NCBI RefSeq assembly: GCF_014204495.1
Contig: NZ_JACHLN010000002.1
Span: forward strand, 930,001 to 994,000
Direction of reading: 5' to 3'
Length of the DNA: 64,000 nucleotides
From: Sphingomonas kyeonggiensis
GTDB taxonomy: Bacteria > Pseudomonadota > Alphaproteobacteria > Sphingomonadales > Sphingomonadaceae
Shown here: piece by piece, positions 26,770 to 36,068 of the stretch
Layout of the letters: every line of letters starts with the position of its first letter
Numbering within the stretch: position 1 is the first letter of the stretch
Notes under the pieces: generated by a model
Told to the model about the DNA's origin: nothing
Seen by the model: the letters and a program-made list of their open reading frames with translations, nothing else
Database searches by the model: none
Translations under genes and position numbers: made by a program

Positions 26770-27750
26770 TTATGCCTTGGTCAGTGCGAGGGGATCGCCG
26801 CGCATGTCGGCGGGGATATTGGCTGCGAACCAGTCGGCGACCGGCTTGAGCGCGGGGTGCTGGAGGTCGCGGTTGAGATAGGTCCAGACGCGCGGACAGA
26901 GGCCGGGGTAACGCGGCTTGCCGTCGCGCTGCCACAGCCGGGTGAAGATGCCGACGATCTTGGCGTTCCGCTGCGCGCCGAGCACGTGATAGGCGACGTC
27001 GAACGCGTCGCCGGCGCCGGTGATGCGCTTGTAGCGATCGAGCATCGCGGTCTCGAGGCTTTCGGGCACGTCGCGGCGGGCGTCCTGCAGCAGCGAGACG
27101 AGGTCATAGGCGGGATGGCCCGCCAGGGCGTCCTGGAAGTCGAGCAGGCCCAAGGTTTCCGCGCTACCGTCGATCAGCATGAGATTCTCGACATGGTAGT
27201 CGCGCAGCACCGTGACAGGCGTGTGACCCGCGAGGACCGGCGCAAGCGCTTCGTCCCAGGCCTTGCGGTATCCGTCGATGTCGACCTCCAGGCCGACCGC
27301 GGGGCAATACCATTCGGGGAGCAGGTCCGCCTCGCGGTGGTACTCGGCGAGGCTGTAGGGCTTGAGGATGTCCGCGGCCGGATATTCGGCCAGGCGGATG
27401 AGCAGGTCGATCGCCTCCTCGTAGAGGCGCAGCTCGCTCTCGGGCGCGGCGTCGACGGTCTCGCGCATGCGGGCGTCGCCGAAATCCTGGATGAGAACGA
27501 GGCCCTCGGTCAGGTCCTCGTGGAGGATCTCGGGCGCGGCGAAGCCGTGGCTGGTCAGCCAGCGGGCGATGTTGATGAAGGGGCGCGGATCCTCGTGTGG
27601 GGGCGGCGCGTCCATCAGGATCGCGGTGCGGTCATGCTCGACCACCCGGAAATAGCGGCGGAACGAGGCATCGCCGGCGAGCGGGCGGATCTCGGCTCCG
27701 CCCCAACCAGCGGCAACAAGGAAGTCGGGCGCCGCGGCGGGCGGATTCAT
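26770..27750 (-). CDS. amgK: N-acetylmuramate/N-acetylglucosamine kinase AmgK
   Basis: 326-residue aminoglycoside-phosphotransferase-fold sugar kinase. DASFRRYFRVV lies in the N-lobe, LIQDFGD next, and the catalytic and metal motifs are LRDYHVENLMLI and LLDFQDALAGHPAYDL. It phosphorylates the anomeric position of MurNAc and GlcNAc for MurU. ATG 27750 overlaps the tsaE TGA (ATGA), which favours this start over upstream in-frame ATGs at 27762 and 27774. Confidence 0.92.
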   Translation of the reverse strand: MNPPAAAPDFLVAAGWGGAEIRPLAGDASFRRYFRVVEHDRTAILMDAPPPHEDPRPFINIARWLTSHGFAAPEILHEDLTEGLVLIQDFGDARMRETVDAAPESELRLYEEAIDLLIRLAEYPAADILKPYSLAEYHREADLLPEWYCPAVGLEVDIDGYRKAWDEALAPVLAGHTPVTVLRDYHVENLMLIDGSAETLGLLDFQDALAGHPAYDLVSLLQDARRDVPESLETAMLDRYKRITGAGDAFDVAYHVLGAQRNAKIVGIFTRLWQRDGKPRYPGLCPRVWTYLNRDLQHPALKPVADWFAANIPADMRGDPLALTKA

Positions 27751-28190
27751 GTCGGAAACCATCGGTCCTTCCATGCCGCCGGTACCTTCGCTGTCAAGAC
27801 GCGCGCGCCGTCCGGTGCCACATCGAGGGACAACCACAGCGCATCGTGCCATGCCGCCTCGCCCAGCCGCTCGGGCCATTCGACGATCAGCAGCGAATCA
27901 TAGCGGGCATCGTCGAGGCCCAGCTCCTCGGCCTCTTCAGGCGCATCGAGCCGGTAGAGATCGACATGGAGCACCGGGAAACGGACCTCGGGCGGCTCAT
28001 AGGGCTGGACGATCGCGAAGCTGGGCGACGGCGCCTCGCCCTCGAGCCCCAGCGCGGCGAGCAGGCCGCGGGCGATGCTGGTCTTGCCGGCACCAAGCGG
28101 GCCGGAAAGCGCGATGACATCGCCGGGACGGGCGAGCTCCGCCAGCTTGCGGCCGAGTTCGAGCGACTGGTCCAGGCTGGTGAGGATCAT
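27747..28190 (-). CDS. tsaE: tRNA threonylcarbamoyladenosine biosynthesis protein TsaE
   Basis: 147-residue P-loop ATPase of the t6A37 tRNA modification complex with TsaB and TsaD. Walker A GPLGAGKT is at 30-37; APSPSFAIVQPYEP and LLIVEWPERLGEA follow as in the YjeE family. Both ends overlap neighbours by ATGA (divL upstream, amgK downstream), so divL-tsaE-amgK-murU is very probably one operon. Confidence 0.95.
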   Translation of the reverse strand: MILTSLDQSLELGRKLAELARPGDVIALSGPLGAGKTSIARGLLAALGLEGEAPSPSFAIVQPYEPPEVRFPVLHVDLYRLDAPEEAEELGLDDARYDSLLIVEWPERLGEAAWHDALWLSLDVAPDGARVLTAKVPAAWKDRWFPT

Positions 28191-30526
28191 CGCCGCGGCA
28201 GCTCCACCGTGACCAGCGTCCCCTCGCCCGGCTCGGAGATCAGCTCGATCCGGCCGCGATGGGCTTCGACGAACTGCTTCGCCAAAGGCAGGCCCAGGCC
28301 CAGCGAGCGCTGGCTGCCGCGGGCGTTGCCAAACTGGGCGAAGCGATCAAAGGCGGTGGCAACCTGCTCGGGCGTCATGCCCGGCCCGTTATCCGAGACG
28401 ATCACGCGGGCGACGCGGCTGTTGCCATCGAGATGGAGCAGCACCCTGCCCTGTTCCGGCGTCTGCGAGACGGCGTGGCGCAGGAGATGCTCGATCACCT
28501 GGCGGACGCGACGCGCATCGCCGGTGATGCTGCCAGCGCTGCCGGCATTCTCGACCACCAGCTCGATATGCTTGGCCTTGGCCAGCGGCGCGATCGCTTC
28601 GGCAGCATTCTGCGCGGCATGCTCGATATCGACCGGCGCCTTCTCGAGCGGCGAACCTTCACTCTGGGTGAGATCGAGCACTTCGTCGATCATCGTGCCG
28701 AGCCGATCGACCGAAATCAGGATCGCATCCGAATATTCCTGCCCGCTCTCCGAAAGCGGGCCGGCGAACCCGCCGTTCAGCATCTCGGCGAAGCCCTTGA
28801 TCGAGGTCAGCGGGGTGCGCAGCTCGTAGCTCATGTTCGCGAGGAACGAGGTCTTGACCCGGTCCGCCGCTTCCAGCGCTTCGTTGCGAGCGCTGAGCGC
28901 GCGCTCGGCGCGGTGATGATCGGTGGTATCGAGCATCGTCACCAGCGCATTGCCGTCGGGCAACGGCACCGCGGTCACGTCGAAATGGCGGCCATCGGCG
29001 AAGGCGATGCTGGAGCCGCGCGACTGGCGCTCCTGCGCGGCGATGCGGATCAGGTCGCCGATGATCTCGCCGCGCGACGCCTTGACCAGCTTCGGCCCGA
29101 AGGCGCGGACCAGCTGCGGCACCTGCGGATGGCTGTCGAGGAAGCTGTCCTCGAAACCCCAGACCTGGCGGAACTTGCGGTTCCACAGCTGGAGCCGACC
29201 CTTGCCGAACACGGCGACCGCTTCGGCAAGGCTCTCGAGCGTGGCGGTGCGCACCTGCTGCATCTCGCCATGCTCACGCTGCAGCTCGAACTGCTGGGTC
29301 TGGTCCTCGAACAGCAGCAGCAGCCCGCCTTCGGGGAGCGGCTGGGCAACGACGCGCATATGGGTGGCGCCGAGGCTCCAGGTCTCCTCGACCGCGTCGG
29401 GCGACACGAACCAGTGCGCCCGCTCCGCCCGCCAGGCCGGATAGTCGCGCACCTCGGGCAGGCGATTGGCCTCGCGCATGCGATCGAGCACGCGATCGAA
29501 TTCGGGGCGATCGGCCAGCCACTCGTTGCGGATCGCGAACATCCGGCGGAACGGCTGGTTGGAGAAGATCAGGCTGCGATCGGCACCGAACTGGGCGACG
29601 CCGGCGGAGATGCGATCGAGCATCGCACGCTGGGCAGCGGCGAAACGCTTGAGACCGCCGCGCGCCTGCTCCAGCTCCTCGATATCGACCGCGAAGCCGG
29701 CGACGCCGCCGGTGGGCAAGGGCATGTCGTGGAGGCGCAGCATCCGGCGCTTGCCGCCGATCGTCGCGGGCATCGCCGCGGTCTGCGGCTCACCGGTGTC
29801 GCGGGCGATCGCGGCATTGGCGAGCGGCCCGCCCAGGCCGACGCCTTCGATCAGCTCAAGCCCGCGCTCGACGACATCCTCGGAATCCTTGCCCTCCACG
29901 GCTTCGACATAGGCCGAGTTGACCATGAGCAGGCGAAGGTCGCCGCCGCGATACCACATCGGCATCGGCGCAGCCTCGATCAGCGCGGTGAGCGCGTCGA
30001 AGGCGGCGCGCAACCGGGTAGCCTCGCGCTGGAGGCGGTTGATCTCGTCCTGGCTCTCGGTCGCGTCGAGGAACCACAGCACGACGCCGCCAGGGGCGTT
30101 GACGGTCTGCGGCGCACGCTCGCCGATCACCAGCAGCGCACGTTCCGAGCCGAGCGCACGGACGGAAAGGCTGAACGGCTTGCCGGCCTTTTGCGCGGCC
30201 GCGACATGCGCGCCGAGGGCATCGGCATCCTCGGGCAGCAGTCCCGTCCCTGCCCCGGTCAGTTCGTCCAGTTCGCGCGGCAGATCCTGGAAGCCGAGCC
30301 AGTCCCCCAGCCGGCGCGACAGCTCGAGCCGGCCATCGGCGCGGACCAGCATCGCCTGGGCCGGCGAACCGCTGACCAGCGCGGCGAGCCGGGCATTGGC
30401 CTCGGCGATCGAGGTCGCGTCGGCACGGGCACGCAGGCCGGCGAACAGCGCCCAGACGCCGCCGATCACCAGCAACGCCAGCGCCGCGCCCGCGAGCACC
30501 GCGGCCGATTGCGTGATGTGGATCAA
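28187..30526 (-). CDS. divL: DivL, tyrosine-type pseudo-histidine kinase of cell-cycle control
   Basis: 779 residues: an N-terminal membrane helix (about 8-30), two or three PAS-like modules to about 530, a HisKA domain and an HATPase domain to the end. The phosphoacceptor position reads MSYELRTPLTSIKGFAE: Tyr567 (codon TAC) replaces His. The N-box is also altered (VIEHLLRHAV has no Asn), while SDNGPGMTPEQ and SLGLGLPLAKQF are kept. Length, Tyr and position before tsaE all match Caulobacter DivL, which controls CckA-CtrA phosphorylation through its interaction with DivK. I start at TTG 30526; GGAACGG lies upstream. Confidence 0.9.
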   Translation of the reverse strand: MIHITQSAAVLAGAALALLVIGGVWALFAGLRARADATSIAEANARLAALVSGSPAQAMLVRADGRLELSRRLGDWLGFQDLPRELDELTGAGTGLLPEDADALGAHVAAAQKAGKPFSLSVRALGSERALLVIGERAPQTVNAPGGVVLWFLDATESQDEINRLQREATRLRAAFDALTALIEAAPMPMWYRGGDLRLLMVNSAYVEAVEGKDSEDVVERGLELIEGVGLGGPLANAAIARDTGEPQTAAMPATIGGKRRMLRLHDMPLPTGGVAGFAVDIEELEQARGGLKRFAAAQRAMLDRISAGVAQFGADRSLIFSNQPFRRMFAIRNEWLADRPEFDRVLDRMREANRLPEVRDYPAWRAERAHWFVSPDAVEETWSLGATHMRVVAQPLPEGGLLLLFEDQTQQFELQREHGEMQQVRTATLESLAEAVAVFGKGRLQLWNRKFRQVWGFEDSFLDSHPQVPQLVRAFGPKLVKASRGEIIGDLIRIAAQERQSRGSSIAFADGRHFDVTAVPLPDGNALVTMLDTTDHHRAERALSARNEALEAADRVKTSFLANMSYELRTPLTSIKGFAEMLNGGFAGPLSESGQEYSDAILISVDRLGTMIDEVLDLTQSEGSPLEKAPVDIEHAAQNAAEAIAPLAKAKHIELVVENAGSAGSITGDARRVRQVIEHLLRHAVSQTPEQGRVLLHLDGNSRVARVIVSDNGPGMTPEQVATAFDRFAQFGNARGSQRSLGLGLPLAKQFVEAHRGRIELISEPGEGTLVTVELPRR

Positions 30527-30581
30527 AGCGCGCCGTTCCGGGGGATCATCCCCGTCCCTTAGGACAGTTTGTCGCCAAACG

Positions 30582-30618
30582 AAAAGGGCCCGGCATGCCG
30601 CCGGGCCCTTCCTTTTTT
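30582..30618. terminator. Bidirectional terminator between divL and the TonB receptor
   Basis: AAGGGCCCGG and CCGGGCCCTT form a 10-bp stem with loop CATGCCG. On the minus strand the stem ends in TTTT, terminating the receptor gene; on the plus strand a TTTTTT run also follows. It lies 22-59 bp from the receptor stop codon. Confidence 0.85.
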
Positions 30619-30640
30619 CGCTTCGAGGCGAAGTCGCCGA

Positions 30641-33631
30641 TCAGAACAGGTTCGGCAGCTTCACCTTGGCGCCGACATAGCCGAAGCGGCCGACGGCGTT
30701 GACCGGATAGATGCGGGTGCCGAGCTCGGGCATCTGGCCGAACAGGTTGCGCACGCCGCCATAGATCTGGAAGCGCTGGTCGATATCGTAGCTCAGGTAG
30801 ATATCGTGCTGCCAACGCTGCTTGAGGTACTTGTACTCCTCCGCCACGATGGTCGGATCGCCGGCCATCTGCTGGTTGGTGTAGCGCGAGGTCTTGTCGA
30901 ACCACAGGATTCCGTAGTTCGCGGTGAACCCGCCCAGCTGCCAGGTGAGATCGGCGTTGACCGTGTACTTCGGCGAATAGGTCTGGCCGCGCGAGTTGGT
31001 CACATCGGCGCCCGGGGTGCCGATGAACTCGAGGCGATCGAGATAGTTGCCGACCACGCTCAGGTTGAAGGTGCCGGCATTGTCGGTCTTCAGGCGGTAG
31101 TTGAAGTTCACGTCGAGGCCCGCGGTGCGGAACTGCGCCACGTTCTGCGGCACGACGTTGAAGCTGACGATGTTGCCCGCCGAGGCATTGCCGGCCGCAC
31201 CGTTCTGGCGGGTGATGCCCGCGCAGAACGGATTGCTGAGCGTGGGCTGGTCGACGCAGAGCTCGGCGAGCTGCTGCGAGGTGACCTGGTTGATCGCGTT
31301 CTTCAGCTTGATGTCATACCAGTCGGCACGCAGCGACAGGCCCGGGATGAAGCTCGGCTGGAGCACCACGCCGGCGGTCCAGGTCGTCGCTTCTTCCTGC
31401 TTCAGGTTCGGGTTGCCGCCCGCGAAGCCCGGCAGGTTGGTCGAGCGCGAGTCGGTATAGGTCGCCGGGTTGGCACCCAGGCCGCTCAGCAGCGCCTGGC
31501 AGTTGGCCGCGCGATACTGGGTGCCGAACTGGATCTCGGCCGGGAGGCACGGATCGGTGATGAACTCGAAGGTCTGCGAGTTGCCCGCATAGAGCTCGCC
31601 GATGTTCGGCGCGCGCACCGCCTTCGAATAGGTGCCGTTGAAGGTGATGTCGCGCACCGGCGCGAACTTGCCGTCGAGCTTCCAGGTGGTGGTGTGGCCG
31701 ATCGACGAATAGTCGGAGAAGCGCACCGCGCCACCCACTTCGAGGCGGTGGACGATGGTGTCGGTAAGCAGCGGCACGTTGAGCTCGCCGAACACTTCCT
31801 TCACGTCATACTGGCCGCCGTCATTGCTGAGCGAGTTGGCGAAGGTCAGGCCCTGCGCCGCCAGCGGATCGGCGGTGAAGCTGCTCTTTTCCTTGCGGTA
31901 TTCCGCGCCGACCGAGAAGCCGACCTGGCCGCCGCCCGGCATGGTGAACAGGCCGCCGAGATCGCCCGACAGATAGGCGGTGGCGACATGCTGCTGGATG
32001 CGGGCGCGATCGAGCGTGTCGGCCTTGATCCAGTTATACGCCGCCTGGCTGCCGGCACCCTCGCCGAACAGGTTGAGCGGCACGCACTCGCCCGGACGGA
32101 AGGTGGTCGGCGAGAAGACGTCGCGGCTCGCATAGGGCTGGTCGGGCGTCCAGGCCGGGTTGACGTTGACGCGGCAGGTGGGGCCGTTCGCGCCCTGCAC
32201 CACGTCGATCGCGGCATAGAAGCGGTCGTCGAGGATGTCGTTCAGGTAGCGGCTCGACACGTCGGTGCGGCCATAGGTGTACGACACTTCGTAGTTGAGG
32301 TGGCTGCTCAGGTCGCCCCGCACGCCGAACACGCCGCGATAGGTCTCACGGGTGATGTCCTCACCGCGCTGGCCGAAATCGAAATTGTCGCGGTTCATCA
32401 GCACGCCGCCATTGCCGGTGGCGGCGATCAGCGGCCGCAGCGCGGCCGGGATATAGGGGTTATCCTCCGGGATCAGGAGGTAATAGTCGAAGGTCGGCTG
32501 GGCGAGCGAATAGCTGTGCGTGCGGGCATACTTCGCCTCGGCGAAGACCGAGAAGGCCGGGCTGACGTCGAAATGCGCGATCGCATTGACGACGTGGCGG
32601 CTCACTTCCGGCAGCAGGTCGTTGCCATAGTCGGAGACCAGCGTGCCGCTGCCGCCCTGCTGGAAAGCGGTGCGCACGAACTTGCCCGGGTCATAGGGAG
32701 TCAGGCCGTTGGCGCCGACGAAATAGTCGGGCAGGCCGTCGAAATCGAGATCGATGCCGCCCTGGCGCGCGGTGTCGAAATAGCGGATGTCGTTGAGCGG
32801 CACATAGGTGGGCGTGGTGCCGTTCGGGTTGCGATAGAAGCCGACCTGGTTGGTGCCGCTGTAGCGCTCGCGATCATGCGAATCGAGGCGATCCTCCTCG
32901 CCATATTCATAGGCGATGGCGATGTTGCCGCGGCCGTCGGCGAAGTTCTTGCCGGCGGTGATCGAGAACATGCGCTGGCCGGCATCGCCATATTCGGAGA
33001 TGCCCGCCTGGGCGCGGGCGCTGATGCCCTGGAAGTTCTTCTTCATGATGAAGTTGACGACGCCGCTGACGCCGTCGGCACCGTAGATGGCCGAGGCGCC
33101 GCCGGTGAGCACTTCGATGCGCTCGACCAGGTCGTTGGGGATGGTGTTGATGTCGACCGACGCGGTGCCCGGCACGCCCGAGACGTGGCGGCGGCCGTCG
33201 ACCAGCACCAGCGTGCGCTGGGTGCCGAGATTGCGCAGGTCGAGCAGGTTGAGGCCGGTATAGCCGATGCCGGCGCGGTCACCCGAGTTGTTGCCCGAAG
33301 TCGCCGAGCCCTGCAGCGCCGGATAGCCGGTGAGGAAGTCGGTGAGGTTGGTGGTGCCCGATTCCTGGAGCGTCTGGGCGCCCAGGGTCACGACCGGGTT
33401 CGGCGTCTCAAAATCCTGGCGGCGGATGCGCGAGCCGGTGACGACGATGGCGCCTTCCTGCGGAGCGGCCTGATCGGCCTGTTCCGGAACCGCGGCCTGC
33501 GCCTCGGCGGGTGCGGGCGTCGGGTCCGCGGTCTGCGCGGCCGCCGGCGTGGCGATCTGGGCTAGAGCAAGAACGGCGACCGACGCGGTAAAGGACAGGC
33601 CGCGCCGGGTGAGCGCACAAGAGCTACGCAT
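30641..33631 (-). CDS. TonB-dependent outer membrane receptor
   Basis: 996 residues. Signal peptide of about 33 residues ending TPAAAQ, a short Pro/Ala-rich segment, then the TonB-box-like EGAIVVTGSR leading into the plug (NPVVTLGAQTLQESGTTNLT, NTIPNDLVERIEVLTGGASA, VSGVVNFIMKKNF) and a 22-strand barrel with the C-terminal Phe. Plug variants of this kind are abundant in sphingomonads and import sugars, aromatics or peptides; the substrate cannot be read. AAAGGGGATG precedes the ATG. No TonB/ExbBD or enzyme cluster is adjacent. Confidence 0.93.
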   Translation of the reverse strand: MRSSCALTRRGLSFTASVAVLALAQIATPAAAQTADPTPAPAEAQAAVPEQADQAAPQEGAIVVTGSRIRRQDFETPNPVVTLGAQTLQESGTTNLTDFLTGYPALQGSATSGNNSGDRAGIGYTGLNLLDLRNLGTQRTLVLVDGRRHVSGVPGTASVDINTIPNDLVERIEVLTGGASAIYGADGVSGVVNFIMKKNFQGISARAQAGISEYGDAGQRMFSITAGKNFADGRGNIAIAYEYGEEDRLDSHDRERYSGTNQVGFYRNPNGTTPTYVPLNDIRYFDTARQGGIDLDFDGLPDYFVGANGLTPYDPGKFVRTAFQQGGSGTLVSDYGNDLLPEVSRHVVNAIAHFDVSPAFSVFAEAKYARTHSYSLAQPTFDYYLLIPEDNPYIPAALRPLIAATGNGGVLMNRDNFDFGQRGEDITRETYRGVFGVRGDLSSHLNYEVSYTYGRTDVSSRYLNDILDDRFYAAIDVVQGANGPTCRVNVNPAWTPDQPYASRDVFSPTTFRPGECVPLNLFGEGAGSQAAYNWIKADTLDRARIQQHVATAYLSGDLGGLFTMPGGGQVGFSVGAEYRKEKSSFTADPLAAQGLTFANSLSNDGGQYDVKEVFGELNVPLLTDTIVHRLEVGGAVRFSDYSSIGHTTTWKLDGKFAPVRDITFNGTYSKAVRAPNIGELYAGNSQTFEFITDPCLPAEIQFGTQYRAANCQALLSGLGANPATYTDSRSTNLPGFAGGNPNLKQEEATTWTAGVVLQPSFIPGLSLRADWYDIKLKNAINQVTSQQLAELCVDQPTLSNPFCAGITRQNGAAGNASAGNIVSFNVVPQNVAQFRTAGLDVNFNYRLKTDNAGTFNLSVVGNYLDRLEFIGTPGADVTNSRGQTYSPKYTVNADLTWQLGGFTANYGILWFDKTSRYTNQQMAGDPTIVAEEYKYLKQRWQHDIYLSYDIDQRFQIYGGVRNLFGQMPELGTRIYPVNAVGRFGYVGAKVKLPNLF

Positions 33632-33799
33632 GATACATCCCCTTTAATAAACTGACCGTGCGACCTCGGGGCCGATTGTTGCCGGCTTTTGTCCCTGACT
33701 TTGCCAGGACGCCGAAATGCGGGTTTTGGTTGCCTTGCGACAACAGTTTGTTGCGGCGTGTTGCGAGATTACAACAGTAGAGCAGTCCACCCCTGCAAC

Positions 33800-33836
33800 G
33801 AAAAAGGCCGCGCCTCCCGGGGGAAGCGCGGCCCTT
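33800..33836 (-). terminator. Rho-independent terminator of ahcY
   Basis: Minus-strand stem GGCCGCGC/GCGCGGCC around a C/G-rich loop, followed by TTTTT (complement of 33801-33805). It lies 23 bp after the ahcY stop codon. Confidence 0.85.
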
Positions 33837-33858
33837 TCATTCGCCTGACGGCGAAGGA

Positions 33859-35262
33859 TCAGTAGCGATAGTGATCCGGCTTGAACGGCCCCTCGACGGT
33901 GACGCCGATATAGTCCGCCTGCTTCTGGGTCAGCTTGGTCAGCTTCACGCCGAGCTTGTCGAGGTGCAGCGCCGCGACCTTCTCGTCGAGGTGCTTCGGC
34001 AGGACGTACACGTCGTTCTTGTACTCGTCCGACTTGGTCCACAGCTCGATCTGGGCGAGGACCTGGTTGGTGAAGGACGACGACATCACGAACGACGGGT
34101 GGCCGGTCGCGTTGCCGAGGTTCACCAGGCGGCCCTTCGACAGCACGATGATCTTCTTGCCGTCCGGGAACTCGACTTCGTCGACCTGCGGCTTGATCTC
34201 GGTCCACTTGAAGTTCGCCAGGCCGGCGATCTCGATCTCGCTGTCGAAGTGGCCGATGTTCGAGACGATCGCCATGTTCTTCATCGCGCGCATGTGATCG
34301 ACGGTGAGCACGGCTTCGTTGCCGGTGGCGGTGACGAAGATGTCGGCGCGGGTGGCGGCCTCTTCCATCGTCACGACTTCATAGCCTTCCATCGCCGCCT
34401 GCAGCGCGCAGATCGGGTCGATCTCGGTGACCAGAACGCGGGCGCCGCCGTTGCGGAGCGACGCGGCCGAGCCCTTGCCGACGTCACCGAAGCCGGCGAC
34501 GCAGGCGACCTTGCCGGCGAGCATCACGTCGGTGGCGCGACGGATCGCGTCGACCAGCGATTCCTTGCAGCCATAGAGGTTGTCGAACTTCGACTTGGTG
34601 ACGCTGTCGTTCACGTTGATCGCCGGGAAAGGCAGCTTGCCCTTCTTCGACAGCTCGTACAGGCGGTGCACGCCGGTGGTGGTCTCTTCCGACACGCCCT
34701 TGATCGTGGCGACGGTCTTGGTCAGGTAGCCCGGACGCTCGGCGAGGAAGCGCTTCAGCGTGGCGACGAAGATCTCTTCCTCTTCGTTCGACGGGGTGAA
34801 CAGTTCCTCACCCGCCTCGACGCGCGCGCCCCACAGCGCGAACATGGTGGCGTCGCCACCGTCGTCGAGGATCATGTTGCAGGTCTGGTCCTGGCCCCAG
34901 TCGAAGATGCGGATGACATAGTCCCAATACTCTTCCAGCGTCTCGCCCTTGACGGCGAAGACGGGGATGCCGGCCTCGGCGATGGCGGCAGCGGCATGGT
35001 CCTGGGTCGAGTAGATGTTGCAGGTCGCCCAACGCAGCTCGGCGCCGAGTTCCTTCAGCGTCTCGATCAGCACGGCGGTCTGGATCGTCATGTGCAGCGA
35101 GCCGGTGATGCGCGCGCCCTTGAGCGGCTTCGAAGCACCGAACTCGGCGCGGAGCGCCATCAGGCCCGGCATTTCGGTCTCGGCGATCTCGATCTCCTTG
35201 CGGCCAAAGGCGGCAAGCGAGAGGTCCTTGATGACATAGTCCTTGTCGAGCACGGTAGCCAC
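33859..35262 (-). CDS. ahcY: Adenosylhomocysteinase (SAH hydrolase)
   Basis: 467-residue NAD-dependent enzyme splitting S-adenosylhomocysteine into adenosine and homocysteine. Signatures are [38 protein letters not shown], the NAD loop [18 protein letters not shown] and the C-terminal KPDHYRY. The GTG start at 35262 has GGAGA upstream and gives the usual N-terminus [16 protein letters not shown]. The frame is open further upstream to 35379, but that part only reads through the operator palindrome. A perfect 20-bp palindrome lies about 93 bp upstream. Confidence 0.97.
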   Translation of the reverse strand: MATVLDKDYVIKDLSLAAFGRKEIEIAETEMPGLMALRAEFGASKPLKGARITGSLHMTIQTAVLIETLKELGAELRWATCNIYSTQDHAAAAIAEAGIPVFAVKGETLEEYWDYVIRIFDWGQDQTCNMILDDGGDATMFALWGARVEAGEELFTPSNEEEEIFVATLKRFLAERPGYLTKTVATIKGVSEETTTGVHRLYELSKKGKLPFPAINVNDSVTKSKFDNLYGCKESLVDAIRRATDVMLAGKVACVAGFGDVGKGSAASLRNGGARVLVTEIDPICALQAAMEGYEVVTMEEAATRADIFVTATGNEAVLTVDHMRAMKNMAIVSNIGHFDSEIEIAGLANFKWTEIKPQVDEVEFPDGKKIIVLSKGRLVNLGNATGHPSFVMSSSFTNQVLAQIELWTKSDEYKNDVYVLPKHLDEKVAALHLDKLGVKLTKLTQKQADYIGVTVEGPFKPDHYRY

Positions 35263-35354
35263 GAGCTGTCTCCAGATGTGAATCAGTTGCGCGCCGGGAA
35301 TCGCCGGCCGCGATTGGGGCGCCCTACAGGCTTCGCCCTGGCCGCGCAATCCCG

Positions 35355-35374
35355 ATATAAAGATATCTTTATAT
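35355..35374. promoter_or_regulatory. Perfect 20-bp palindromic operator upstream of ahcY
   Basis: ATATAAAGATATCTTTATAT is its own reverse complement. A 17/20 match is found upstream of metE at 36011-36030. The AT-rich ATAAAG..CTTTAT pattern upstream of methyl-cycle genes is like operators of ArsR-type SahR (SAH-responsive) regulators. It also lies 54 bp upstream of the divergent gene at 35428. Confidence 0.65.
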
Positions 35375-35427
35375 GTCACGGCGAGCCGGTCTTTGTGCGG
35401 GGCACAGCGTCATGATAGCCTCGCCCC

Positions 35428-35946
35428 ATGCACTGGCTGATCCTTCCGCTCGTGACGCTCGCGGCACCCGCCGAACCGGCACAGCGGCGCTACCCCCTCC
35501 CCTGCTTCTACGCTCCGCGCGGCGGCGAGCTCGACACCTTCCCGGACTGCGCGGCGCAGGACGCCGACGGCACGATCCGGCTGGCGCCGGCGCATCGGAT
35601 GAAGCTCGACCATGACCGGGACGGACTGGCTACCGTCCATGTCGGCAAGAGCTTCCATTATGTCGCCCGCGACGGCCGCAGCGCGCCGGTGATGGCGATG
35701 GACAATGGCGCCGATCCCTTCGTCGACGGGCGTGCCCGCTCCGAATGGAACGGCAAGATCGGCTATATCGACCGCGGCCTGCACCTGGTGATCGCGCGGC
35801 GGTATGACGGGGCGATGCCGTTCGAGAAGGGACGCGCCGAGGTTTGCAGGGGCTGCACGCTGACCGGGGATGGCGAGCATCACTGGTACGCCGGCGGGCG
35901 GTGGCTGCGGGTGGACCGGCTTGGGCGGGAAACAGCCCAGCCCTAG
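35428..35946 (+). CDS. Exported protein of unknown function
   Basis: 172 residues with a short signal peptide (MHWLILPLVTLAAPAEPA). The mature protein has four cysteines in two CxxC-like contexts (CFYAP/FPDCAAQD and CRGCTLTGDG) and repeated DxDG/W motifs (DADGTIRLAP, NGKIGYIDRGLHLV) recalling WG-type repeats. I do not recognise the family. It is divergent from ahcY across a gap holding the SahR-like palindrome. Confidence 0.75.
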   Translation: MHWLILPLVTLAAPAEPAQRRYPLPCFYAPRGGELDTFPDCAAQDADGTIRLAPAHRMKLDHDRDGLATVHVGKSFHYVARDGRSAPVMAMDNGADPFVDGRARSEWNGKIGYIDRGLHLVIARRYDGAMPFEKGRAEVCRGCTLTGDGEHHWYAGGRWLRVDRLGRETAQP

Positions 35947-35954
35947 TCCTGCCC

Positions 35955-35978
35955 GTTCCCCGGCGAAAGCCGGGGAAC
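35955..35978 (+). terminator. Repeat-derived hairpin after the exported-protein gene
   Basis: GTTCCCCGGC and GCCGGGGAAC form a perfect 10-bp stem with loop GAAA. It is a half-element of the CCGGCGAAAGCCGGGG repeat family, 8 bp after the stop codon, with no T run; it may serve as a transcription end. Confidence 0.5.
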
Positions 35979-36010
35979 AGTGAAGGGTTAGCAATGAGCA
36001 TGATATAAAG

Positions 36011-36030
36011 ACATAAAGAATTCTTTATAT
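36011..36030. promoter_or_regulatory. Palindromic operator upstream of the metE riboswitch
   Basis: ACATAAAGAATTCTTTATAT has a perfect 16-bp core palindrome and matches the ahcY operator at 17 of 20 positions. An extra half-site ATATAAAG precedes it at 36003-36010. It is about 40 bp before the riboswitch, where the metE promoter should lie. Confidence 0.65.
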
Positions 36031-36068
36031 CACCCTTGACGAACCAACCCGACAGGCGGATGCTTAAG

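Noticed and set aside
30569..33565. Long plus-strand open frame across the TonB receptor gene
   Set aside because: Antisense shadow: composition is repetitive Ala/Val/Gly/Arg and no domain is visible, whereas the minus-strand receptor has signal peptide, plug and barrel.
33741..33753. CAACAGTTTGTTG palindrome before the TonB receptor gene
   Set aside because: Arms are only 5 bp, flanks do not extend the symmetry, and several related GTTGT words occur nearby; too weak to call an operator.
35263..35379. N-terminal extension of ahcY upstream of the GTG at 35262
   Set aside because: The extra 39 codons read through the operator palindrome and give a sequence unlike SAH hydrolase; GGAGA lies before the GTG.
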